Part shown: positions 15,847-21,538 of the stretch, one piece after another
Position numbering within the stretch: the stretch's first letter is position 1
Layout of the letters: each line of letters starts with the position of its first letter
NCBI GenBank assembly: GCA_905372135.1
Contig: CAJPNS010000018.1
Coordinates: 1 to 21,538, forward strand
Source: Porphyromonadaceae bacterium
GTDB lineage: Bacteria > Bacteroidota > Bacteroidia > Bacteroidales > Paludibacteraceae
DNA: 21,538 bases
Direction of reading: 5' to 3'
The notes under the pieces: generated by a model
Databases searched by the model: none
What the model was told of the DNA's origin: nothing
Seen by the model: the letters and a program-made list of their open reading frames with translations, nothing else
Position numbers and translations under genes: made by a program

Positions 15847-16596
15847 ATGCGAAAGATGAAATATTGTGTCGTTGTACCCGTATATAATTCTGAAACACAC
15901 GTATCTGACGTAATAAACGACGTATTGCAATATACCCAAGACATAATCGTCGTAAACGACGGCTCTACCGACGCTACTCTGCAGGTTGTCAGTCGCTTTG
16001 TCGGTATCGATGTAGTATCGTACTCACAAAACAGAGGTAAAGGCTACGCTATAAGCAAGGGATTCGACCGCGCTCTTACACAAGGGTTTACGCACACCGT
16101 AACTATCGATGCCGACGGGCAACACAAGGCATGCGACATACCAAAACTGGTAGAAACAGCCTCAAGACACGAAGATGCACTTATAATAGGTTCTCGGCAT
16201 TTCGGAAACCCATTTATGCCACAAGGCAATAGGTTTGCCAACCGATTTTCGAACTTTTGGTTTCGCCTACAGACGGGTATCAGACTACCCGACACACAGA
16301 CAGGTTTCCGCTTGTATCCACTGCTAAAAATGGGTAAAATGCGACCGTTCACACGCCGCTACGAAGCCGAATTGGAGCTTCTCGTTCGTGCTGCATGGCG
16401 CAATATAGAGCTCATTACCACTACGATAGACGTATACTACCCTCCAGCCGACGAACGCATATCGCATTTCCGCAAAGGTAGAGACTTCATAAGAATATCA
16501 TTGCTCAATACAGTACTGTGTATCATTGCTCTATCGTATGGCTATCCGTCGATGTTTGTCAGAAAATTGTGGAAAAAATTTTCTCGTACGAGCTAA
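15847..16596 (+). CDS. Family 2 glycosyltransferase (DPM/DPG-synthase-like)
   Basis: A 249-aa GT-A fold transferase. VVVPVYNSE opens the domain, with VNDGST (D38) binding the nucleotide, the metal-binding TIDADGQH (D88, D90) and DTQTGFRLYP in the acceptor region, as in dolichyl/undecaprenyl-phosphate sugar transferases. A C-terminal hydrophobic stretch (ISLLNTVLCIIALSYGYP) may touch the membrane; similar Bacteroidota proteins carry RKGRDFFRIS-type tails. It probably attaches a sugar to a lipid carrier or lipid. The start may be the first ATG or the second at 15856 (MKYCVVVP), and both are credible. It lies 32 bases after the HAD gene. No terminator follows, so readthrough into rpsB is possible. 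Confidence 0.85.
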   Translation: MRKMKYCVVVPVYNSETHVSDVINDVLQYTQDIIVVNDGSTDATLQVVSRFVGIDVVSYSQNRGKGYAISKGFDRALTQGFTHTVTIDADGQHKACDIPKLVETASRHEDALIIGSRHFGNPFMPQGNRFANRFSNFWFRLQTGIRLPDTQTGFRLYPLLKMGKMRPFTRRYEAELELLVRAAWRNIELITTTIDVYYPPADERISHFRKGRDFIRISLLNTVLCIIALSYGYPSMFVRKLWKKFSRTS

Positions 16597-16599
16597 GTG

Positions 16600-16629
16600 T
16601 TCGTAATCCAATAAATTTTATTATCTTTG
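16600..16629 (+). promoter_or_regulatory. Promoter of rpsB-tsf
   Basis: TATCTTTG (16622-16629) followed by C matches TAnnTTTG. TTCG (16600-16603) 18 bases upstream is an acceptable -33 element. It lies just after the glycosyltransferase stop and leaves a leader of about 115 bases before rpsB. Confidence 0.7.
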
Positions 16630-16643
16630 CACTTCGAATTTAA

Positions 16644-16714
16644 TAGATAATGTTTAGTATCTAAATCATTGAGATTCATTGCGTAGTGTGGTGACTACTC
16701 AGTGGTTGGCACTG
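16644..16714 (+). promoter_or_regulatory. Structured rpsB leader, candidate S2 autoregulatory element
   Basis: Three short perfect hairpins lie in the untranslated leader. TAGATA pairs with TATCTA (16644-16649 with 16658-16663), GTAGT with ACTAC (16683-16687 with 16694-16698), and CAGTG with CACTG (16700-16704 with 16710-16714, loop GTTGG). The last two are adjacent and G+C-richer than the surrounding leader. Alternative pairing of AGTG (16685-16688) with CACT (16710-16713) is possible. Ribosomal protein S2 is known to repress rpsB-tsf in other bacteria by binding the leader; that this RNA does so is inference. Confidence 0.5.
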
Positions 16715-16751
16715 CTAAAAAGAATGTAAACATAAAAAATTTTAAAAGAAA

Positions 16752-17567
16752 ATGCGTCAAACAAACTTCGAAGAGTTATTGGAAGCAGGTGCTCATTTCG
16801 GGCATATGAAAAGAAAGTGGAATCCGGCGATGGCTCCTTACATCTTTATGGAGCGTAATGGCATACATATTATGGATTTGCACAAAACCGTTGCCAAGAT
16901 AGAAGAGGCAGCCAAGGCAATACGTCAGATAGCTATGTCTGACAAGAAAATATTATTCGTAGCAACCAAAAAGCAGGCAAAGCAGATAGTTGCCGACAGA
17001 GCTGCCGAAGCCGGTATGCCGTATATCACAGAGCGTTGGGCGGGTGGTATGCTTACCAACTTCCAGACGATACGCAAAGCCGTAAAAAAGATGGATGCTA
17101 TCGACAAAATGTCTACCGACGGCACTTTGGATACGATGTCTAAACGCGAAAGACTGCAAATCAGCCGTCAACGCGAGAAGCTCGAGCTTAACCTCGGTTC
17201 CATATCGGATATGACCAGAATACCTGCTGCTATATTCGTTGTCGATGTAATGAAAGAACACATTGCCGTCTCCGAAGCCAACAAGCTCGGTATACCTGTG
17301 TTCGGTATCGTAGATACCAACTCCGACCCGACCAACATCGATTTCGTAATACCTTGCAACGACGATGCTACCAAAGCAATAGACATAATACTGTCTGTCA
17401 TGGTAGATGCTATCAAAGAGGGACGTCAAGAGATGAAGATGAACAAAGCAGAAGAGGATACGCCGGCTACAATCGAAGTAAAGGGCGAGATACGTGCCAG
17501 AGCAAGACGTACGCGTCGCGAGACCGAAGGTAGCAACGAAGTAAAAAGTGAAGGTAACGAAGAGTAA
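16752..17567 (+). CDS. rpsB: 30S ribosomal protein S2
   Basis: A 271-aa S2 protein that binds late to the 30S subunit between head and body. It opens with the family sequence TNFEELLEAGAHFGHMKRKWNP. ERNGIHIMDLHKT, FVATKKQAKQIV, RWAGGMLTNFQTI and PVFGIVDTNSDP are all universal S2 blocks. The C-terminus carries an acidic and basic tail typical of Bacteroidota. The start at 16752 is unambiguous. In many Bacteroidota rplM-rpsI precede rpsB; here a glycosyltransferase does, and rpsB has its own promoter and structured leader. tsf follows after a hairpin. Confidence 0.98.
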   Translation: MRQTNFEELLEAGAHFGHMKRKWNPAMAPYIFMERNGIHIMDLHKTVAKIEEAAKAIRQIAMSDKKILFVATKKQAKQIVADRAAEAGMPYITERWAGGMLTNFQTIRKAVKKMDAIDKMSTDGTLDTMSKRERLQISRQREKLELNLGSISDMTRIPAAIFVVDVMKEHIAVSEANKLGIPVFGIVDTNSDPTNIDFVIPCNDDATKAIDIILSVMVDAIKEGRQEMKMNKAEEDTPATIEVKGEIRARARRTRRETEGSNEVKSEGNEE

Positions 17568-17590
17568 ATTTTGAATATTATCGAAAAAAT

Positions 17591-17636
17591 AAAACGTTGC
17601 CCTCACATCCAATCAGTGTGAACGGTAACGTTTTTT
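17591..17636 (+). terminator. Intercistronic terminator/attenuator between rpsB and tsf
   Basis: AAAACGTTGCC (17591-17601) pairs with GGTAACGTTTT (17624-17634) with one wobble. An inner stem TCACA/TGTGA (17603-17607, 17617-17621) stacks above it, and a run of six T ends at 17636. I see no TAnnTTTG promoter between it and tsf, so tsf must rely on readthrough, giving polar control of the two genes. Confidence 0.75.
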
Positions 17637-17686
17637 GTTGTAAAAAAAGTAAATACAAACAATTTAAAAATATAGGAATAAATATT

Positions 17687-18505
17687 ATGGCAGTAACAAT
17701 GGCGGACATACAGAAACTCCGCACAATGACAGGTGCCGGTATGATGGACTGTAAGAATGCTCTTACGGAGGCAATCGGCGATATTGAAAAAGCAATAGAA
17801 CTCATACGCAAACGCGGACAGGCTATCGCCGCTAAGCGTAGCGACAGAGAAGCGTCGGAAGGTTGTGTTCTGGCAGGTATCAAAGGCGATTTTGCTGCAA
17901 TAGTGGCAGTGAAATGCGAAACGGACTTCGTGGCAAAAAATGCCGATTTCGTTGGTCTGACACAAAAGATACTCAACGCAGCTCTCGATAAACAACCCAC
18001 TACATTGGACGAACTTCTTGCTATCAGTATCGATGGACGTACTGTAAACGAATTGATTACCGAACGTTCGGGCGTTACGGGCGAAAAGATGGAGCTCGGA
18101 TACTATGAGTTTGTAAAAGGAGCTTATGTGGTAGAATATAACCATACGGGAAATAAGCTGTCTACTATCGTGGCTTTCGAGAAAGCCGGCGTCGACCGCC
18201 AAGTAGCTCGTGATATAGCTATGCAGGTAGCCTCTATGAACCCGATTGCTCTTACCAAAGAGGGTATCCCCGAAAAAATCGTTAACCAAGAGCTCGAAAT
18301 CGGTCGCGACAAAGCACGTCAAGAAGGTAAACCCGAAAATATTATAGAAAATATTGCACAGGGTCGTTTGGCAAAATTCTTCAAAGAAGCCACACTTCTC
18401 TCACAAGAGTTTATCAAAGACAGCAAACAGTCTGTAGAACAGTATGCGAAAGCACACAACGCTATGCCGACAGACTTCAAACGAGTTACTCTCAATCAAG
18501 AATAA
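17687..18505 (+). CDS. tsf: Translation elongation factor Ts
   Basis: A 272-aa EF-Ts, the guanine-nucleotide exchange factor for EF-Tu. The N-terminal domain reads MAVTMADIQKLRTMTGAGMM followed by DCKNALTEA, the signature in Bacteroidota. AKRSDREASEG and VKCETDFVAKN are further core blocks, and the C-terminal module with EGIPEKIVNQELEIG and GRLAKFFKEATLLSQEFI is complete. The size suits the shorter Bacteroidales forms. The frame is open 30 codons further upstream, but those codons lie in the terminator hairpin, so MAVTMAD is the start. No separate promoter is visible, and a very strong terminator follows. Confidence 0.97.
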   Translation: MAVTMADIQKLRTMTGAGMMDCKNALTEAIGDIEKAIELIRKRGQAIAAKRSDREASEGCVLAGIKGDFAAIVAVKCETDFVAKNADFVGLTQKILNAALDKQPTTLDELLAISIDGRTVNELITERSGVTGEKMELGYYEFVKGAYVVEYNHTGNKLSTIVAFEKAGVDRQVARDIAMQVASMNPIALTKEGIPEKIVNQELEIGRDKARQEGKPENIIENIAQGRLAKFFKEATLLSQEFIKDSKQSVEQYAKAHNAMPTDFKRVTLNQE

Positions 18506-18527
18506 GAAGTTCGACTACTTCATTATC

Positions 18528-18577
18528 AAAAAATAAGATGGAGTGTTCGTTTCCGAACACTCCATCTTATTTTTTTT
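18528..18577 (+). terminator. Terminator of rpsB-tsf, 22-bp perfect stem
   Basis: 18528-18549 and 18554-18575 are exact reverse complements around a TTTC loop, and eight T close the 3' side. The A-tract on the left arm makes it a potential bidirectional terminator, though no leftward gene faces it. Confidence 0.93.
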
Positions 18578-18645
18578 CCCCTGCCCAGTACTTTATTTTA
18601 AATTATCACACTCTTCAACATTTCTTCGTCATTGCTTTCTGTTTT

Positions 18646-18676
18646 TTTGCATTCTACAAAAAAAGTATTACTTTTG
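18646..18676 (+). promoter_or_regulatory. Promoter of the UDG-like gene
   Basis: TTTG (18646-18649), a 19-base gap and TACTTTTG (18669-18676) match the Bacteroidota consensus at every fixed position. Transcription would begin near 18683, about 230 bases before the preferred start codon at 18915 and about 30 before an in-frame ATG at 18714. Confidence 0.8.
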
Positions 18677-18682
18677 TTGCCT

Positions 18683-18914
18683 TGTATTCAATATATACGA
18701 TATCGTCTATTTTATGAAAGAAATAGCAAATACCATATCTCACACAGCAGTATACGGCAGAGTCATAGGCAGTACAATATGCTGTACATCAAACGTCTAT
18801 TTCTTAATTCCGTCAATTTTCGTCCATAATCTAAAGAAAACGATACATATACCGCTCGCTTCGCGTTGGCGAGGGTGGCATATTAGTGAACAAATAAAAA
18901 ATCTCAAAATAAAA
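18683..18914 (+). other. Long leader or N-terminal extension of the UDG-like gene
   Basis: No separate gene is visible here. The frame of the next gene is open throughout, and the ATG at 18714 would add 67 residues with a moderately hydrophobic stretch (VIGSTICCTSNVYFLIPSIF). Their composition looks non-coding to me, so I treat the region as a 230-base leader. A short stem CTCGC/GCGAG (18855-18859, 18869-18873) is the only structure I noted. Confidence 0.4.
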
Positions 18915-19649
18915 ATGACAAAAGATTTACACCAGCAGCTCAAGGAGCAATTGAAAAAAGTAAAAATCGAAGTGGGTGCAAACGACAACAAGAGAGAGTT
19001 TGCCGTCTTCGAACGTTTCCCCGATTTCGTACCCTACATAGCCGAGGGATACGGCGATAGTAAAAAGATACTTCTCATCTGGGAGAGCTATTATGCATCG
19101 TGCAAAGATAGTATCGAAATCGTAAAGTCTCCCGAAAAGTGGTATTTCGATGCTCCGCAGGAGTGTATCGATAGTTTGAGAGAGTTTGGTCGGCAGAACG
19201 AAGAAGCGTGCCGTCACTGGAACTTTGCAAGTAAAATGTACCCCGACGGCAGAGACCGCAAGAGTCGCACCTTCGCCAATGTAGCAAATGTCTTCAAGGA
19301 GTTTATACCCAAAGGCGAAGACCCTTTCTGCTACTGTGCGGGCTACAACTTCTATATACGCCCGGCTAAAGAAGGAGCGTCTATAAAGGACAAACCTATC
19401 GACAGAGAAATTGCAGCCAAGACGCTCCTGAAGGTGATAGATATACTGGAGCCTGAATATGTATTATTTCTCAGTGAGAAGTCTTACGAAGTATTCGAAG
19501 CGTATCGAAATGAAGTTTCTTCGAAGCCATTATTCGCTTCGTTCTGTCATCCTGCAAGTCCGTGGTGGTATCGCAAGCATGGCGACGACAAGCTAAGCGC
19601 CAAAGAGCGTTTTACAAAATTTCTTAGCGATAAAGTATTTAATAAATAA
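18915..19649 (+). CDS. Uracil-DNA-glycosylase-superfamily-like protein
   Basis: A 244-aa soluble protein I recognise only at fold level. Three spaced motifs resemble the UDG superfamily: KKILLIWESYY (50-60, like the LLIGES active-site strand), YNFYIRPA (144-151, in the place of the uracil-stacking block) and FCHPASPWWYR (210-220, like the HPS motif near the C-terminus). The usual GES glycine is replaced by W56, so glycosylase activity is uncertain; nucleic-acid binding or another base-excision role is equally possible. The N-terminal 30 residues are a charged helix (HQQLKEQLKKVK). I start at 18915, in A-rich sequence typical of Bacteroidota starts. It has a consensus promoter, and the LRR gene follows after 25 bases and may share the transcript. 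Confidence 0.6.
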   Translation: MTKDLHQQLKEQLKKVKIEVGANDNKREFAVFERFPDFVPYIAEGYGDSKKILLIWESYYASCKDSIEIVKSPEKWYFDAPQECIDSLREFGRQNEEACRHWNFASKMYPDGRDRKSRTFANVANVFKEFIPKGEDPFCYCAGYNFYIRPAKEGASIKDKPIDREIAAKTLLKVIDILEPEYVLFLSEKSYEVFEAYRNEVSSKPLFASFCHPASPWWYRKHGDDKLSAKERFTKFLSDKVFNK

Positions 19650-19674
19650 ACAACAAATAAATCAATAATGCATT

Positions 19675-21538
19675 ATGTATAGAAATACAAGAAAGAGAGT
19701 AGCCCTCGTAGTACTGGGGCTTATAGCAATAAGTAGCACCCTCGTAGCTCAGCAGTACGACTTCAAAGTAGGGCAGCTATATTACGAAATCACCGACACC
19801 GTAACCCGTAAGGTAGCTATAGTACCGGAGAAATCAAGTTATCCGTATTATAATAACGTACCCACAGGAGCTATAACTATCCCTGCCACAGTAGCAAACG
19901 GAGGCAATACTTATAGTGTTACGAGTATTGGAAAGAGTGCTTTTTCCAGATGTAATAGCCTTACTTCTATCGATATTCCAAATAGCATAACGAGTATCGG
20001 ACAGTGGGCTTTTTCCGGCTGTAGCGGTCTTACCTCTATCAATATTCCAAGTAGTGTAACGAGTATTGAAGGATGGGCTTTTTCCGGCTGTAGCAGCCTT
20101 ACCTCTATTACTATCCCAAACAGTGTAACGAGTATCGGAGAGAATGCTTTTTCCGGCTGTAGCGGACTTAGGAATGTAGTTATACCTGGACGTATTAATT
20201 TTAAAGACAATTTTAGTACATATTCCAATATCGATACTGTCATTATAGCGGGTGGTTCGGATTCTATTTGTAACTCATCGTTTCAGAGATGTTCAAAAAT
20301 CAAGTATATATCTATTCCAAATAGTGTAACGAGTATCGGAAGGGAGGCTTTTTTCGATTGTAGCGGACTTACCTATATCACTATTCCAAGTAGTGTTACA
20401 AGTATTGGACAGTATGCTTTTTCCGGCTGTAGCGGTCTTACCTCTATCAATATTCCAAGTAGTGTAACGAGTATTGAAGGATGGGCTTTTTCCGGCTGTA
20501 GCAGCCTTACCTCTATTACTATCCCAAACAGTGTAACGAGTATCGAAAGGTGGGCTTTTTCCGACTGTAGAGGACTTACCTCTATCAATATTCCAAATAG
20601 TGTAACGAGTATCGGAAAGTATGCTTTTACCGGCTGTAGCGGACTTACCTCTATCACTATTCCCAATAGTGTAACGAGTATTGGAGAGAGTGCTTTTTCC
20701 AGTTGTAATAGCCTTACCTCTATCAATATACCAAACAGCATAACGAGTATCGGAGAGTATGCTTTTAGAGACTGTAGGGGTCTTACCTCTATTACTATCT
20801 CTAATGGTATAACTAAAATTGGAAATGGTACCTTTTATAATTGTACAAGCCTTAATTCTATCACTATTCCCACAGGAGTAGACTCTATAGGAGATAATAA
20901 TTTTAATTATTATGATAGAGGAGTTTTCGAGGGGTGTACAGGGCTGATTTCTATCAATATTCCAAATAGTGTAAGATATATTGGAAGAAAGGCTTTTTTC
21001 GGTTGCACCAGCCTTACCTCTATTGATATCCCAAACAGTGTAACGAGTATCGGAAGAGAGGCTTTTTCCAGTTGTAATAGCCTTACCTCTATCGATATTC
21101 CAAATAGTGTAACGAGTATTGGTATACGTGCTTTTTTCGATTGTAGTAGTCTTGCCGCTATTACTATCCCAAGTAGTATAACGAGTATCGGAGGGGAGGC
21201 TTTTTCCGATTGTAGCGATCTTGCAGCCGTTGCTGTCGGTTGGCAGACACCTCTTGCGATAGACGCAAGTGTATTCCATGGGATTACATTGAATAGAATA
21301 AAACTGATAGTACCTACCGGCAAGAAAAATGTCTATCAAACAGCACCTGTATGGAAAAGATTTAATCCTATAGTAGATTCGGACAACTATACCATTACTT
21401 ACCATCAATTGCCGGGCGGCACGTTCCGTATCCTGAACGGTACGCAAGAGGTCACCTCGGGCAGCAGTGTAGATCATGGTACGGTACTTACCATCGAAGC
21501 AAGAGCTGCCGAACACTATAAACTCGATAGTATCCTTG
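19675..21538 (+). CDS. Secreted BspA-type leucine-rich-repeat protein, 3' end outside window
   Basis: The frame is open from ATG 19675 to the end of the window (621 codons seen), so the gene is partial. A signal peptide is clear: RNTRKR, a hydrophobic core VALVVLGLIAISSTLVA, then QQYDF. An N-terminal domain (to ~residue 90) leads into about 16 regular 23-residue LRR_5/TpLRR units of the form LTSITIPNSVTSIGEYAFSGCSG. An irregular island with a longer spacer follows the first three full units, and another unit carries an insertion (NNFNYYDRGVF). After the repeats comes WQTPLAIDASVFHG and a probable beta-sandwich domain (about 560 on). BspA proteins of Tannerella and relatives bind host proteins or cells; binding here is inference. 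The C-terminus, where a sorting signal would be, is not seen. Confidence 0.9.
   Translation, partial: MYRNTRKRVALVVLGLIAISSTLVAQQYDFKVGQLYYEITDTVTRKVAIVPEKSSYPYYNNVPTGAITIPATVANGGNTYSVTSIGKSAFSRCNSLTSIDIPNSITSIGQWAFSGCSGLTSINIPSSVTSIEGWAFSGCSSLTSITIPNSVTSIGENAFSGCSGLRNVVIPGRINFKDNFSTYSNIDTVIIAGGSDSICNSSFQRCSKIKYISIPNSVTSIGREAFFDCSGLTYITIPSSVTSIGQYAFSGCSGLTSINIPSSVTSIEGWAFSGCSSLTSITIPNSVTSIERWAFSDCRGLTSINIPNSVTSIGKYAFTGCSGLTSITIPNSVTSIGESAFSSCNSLTSINIPNSITSIGEYAFRDCRGLTSITISNGITKIGNGTFYNCTSLNSITIPTGVDSIGDNNFNYYDRGVFEGCTGLISINIPNSVRYIGRKAFFGCTSLTSIDIPNSVTSIGREAFSSCNSLTSIDIPNSVTSIGIRAFFDCSSLAAITIPSSITSIGGEAFSDCSDLAAVAVGWQTPLAIDASVFHGITLNRIKLIVPTGKKNVYQTAPVWKRFNPIVDSDNYTITYHQLPGGTFRILNGTQEVTSGSSVDHGTVLTIEARAAEHYKLDSIL
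20008..20137 (+). repeat. 130-base perfect direct repeat, copy 1
   Basis: These 130 bases are identical to 20416-20545. The copies lie 408 bases apart (136 codons), so the reading frame is kept. They span almost two LRR units, including the less common Ile-Glu-Gly-Trp variant, which shows shared recent origin rather than general repeat similarity. Confidence 0.92.
20416..20545 (+). repeat. 130-base perfect direct repeat, copy 2
   Basis: Identical to 20008-20137. Sequence on both sides diverges at once (AGTGG against AGTAT on the left, GAGAG against AAAGG on the right), giving sharp borders. Confidence 0.92.

Larger units (their letters stand above)
19960..21219 (+). repeat. Array of 69-base LRR-coding repeats
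   Basis: The unit of 69 bases (23 codons) begins at each CTT-ACC-TCT (Leu-Thr-Ser) and is repeated about 16 times with scattered changes. It is interrupted by a spacer around 20175-20300 and an insertion near 20900. Conserved positions are Leu, Ile, Pro, Ile-Gly, Ala-Phe and Cys. It is protein-coding repetition, not CRISPR. Confidence 0.9.

Noticed and set aside
17597..17686. Upstream in-frame ATG for tsf
   Set aside because: It lies inside the terminator hairpin, and EF-Ts of Bacteroidota begins MAVTMAD.
19960..21219. CRISPR-like regular repetition
   Set aside because: The repeats are contiguous 23-codon LRR units without spacers, in a secreted protein.
20293..21516. Open frame of 407 codons on the minus strand opposite the LRR gene
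   Set aside because: The 69-base periodicity keeps this antisense frame free of stops. The plus-strand frame has a signal peptide and LRR consensus, so the antisense frame is a shadow.
1..21538. tRNA or rRNA genes, insertion sequences, integrases, toxin-antitoxin or restriction/defence genes
   Set aside because: I looked for their typical motifs and found none in the window.

Overview
This window looks like a chromosomal segment of a Bacteroidales (Bacteroidota) bacterium. Four things point there. The protein families (KorAB, SufC/SufD, EF-Ts, a close relative of the Bacteroides thetaiotaomicron HAD enzyme BT2127, and a BspA-type leucine-rich-repeat protein) read as Bacteroidales versions. 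Several genes are preceded by the Bacteroidota promoter pattern TTTG-N19-TAnnTTTG. Start codons sit in A-rich sequence without clear Shine-Dalgarno sites. Genes also lie in small operons separated by hairpin terminators. I could not fix the genus.

Left part (1-6128). A small AT-rich membrane protein opens the window. A 420-base spacer follows, holding an orphan promoter-like motif and what looks like a gene relic. Next come leftward korB-korA (2-oxoacid:ferredoxin oxidoreductase) and ilvE (branched-chain aminotransferase), with a divergent zinc alcohol dehydrogenase. Together these could transaminate amino acids, oxidatively decarboxylate the oxoacids to acyl-CoA and reduced ferredoxin, and dispose of aldehyde, but the substrates are not provable from sequence.

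Middle part (6156-11446, all leftward). sufC-sufD (Fe-S cluster assembly, without sufB or sufS beside them) are followed by an OpgB/LtaS-type membrane phosphotransferase and a polysaccharide flippase of the Wzx/MOP type. Divergently, a membrane-anchored TPR-type protein precedes a run of envelope-sugar genes (12438-16596): UDP-glucose dehydrogenase, a second UDP-sugar (probably UDP-HexNAc) dehydrogenase, a BT2127-like HAD phosphatase and a GT2 glycosyltransferase.

Right part (16600-21538). rpsB-tsf (ribosomal protein S2 and EF-Ts) have their own promoter, a structured leader that may be an S2 autoregulatory element, an intercistronic terminator/attenuator, and a 22-bp perfect-stem terminator at the end. 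A uracil-DNA-glycosylase-like protein behind an excellent promoter follows. The last gene is a secreted BspA-type LRR protein that runs off the window and carries a 130-base perfect internal duplication.

Most of the window is ordinary housekeeping and envelope metabolism. I found no convincing new defence or mobile system. The observations most worth checking are the rpsB leader, the chimeric relic at 563-765, the ambiguous N-terminus of the UDG-like gene and the recent duplication in the LRR gene.
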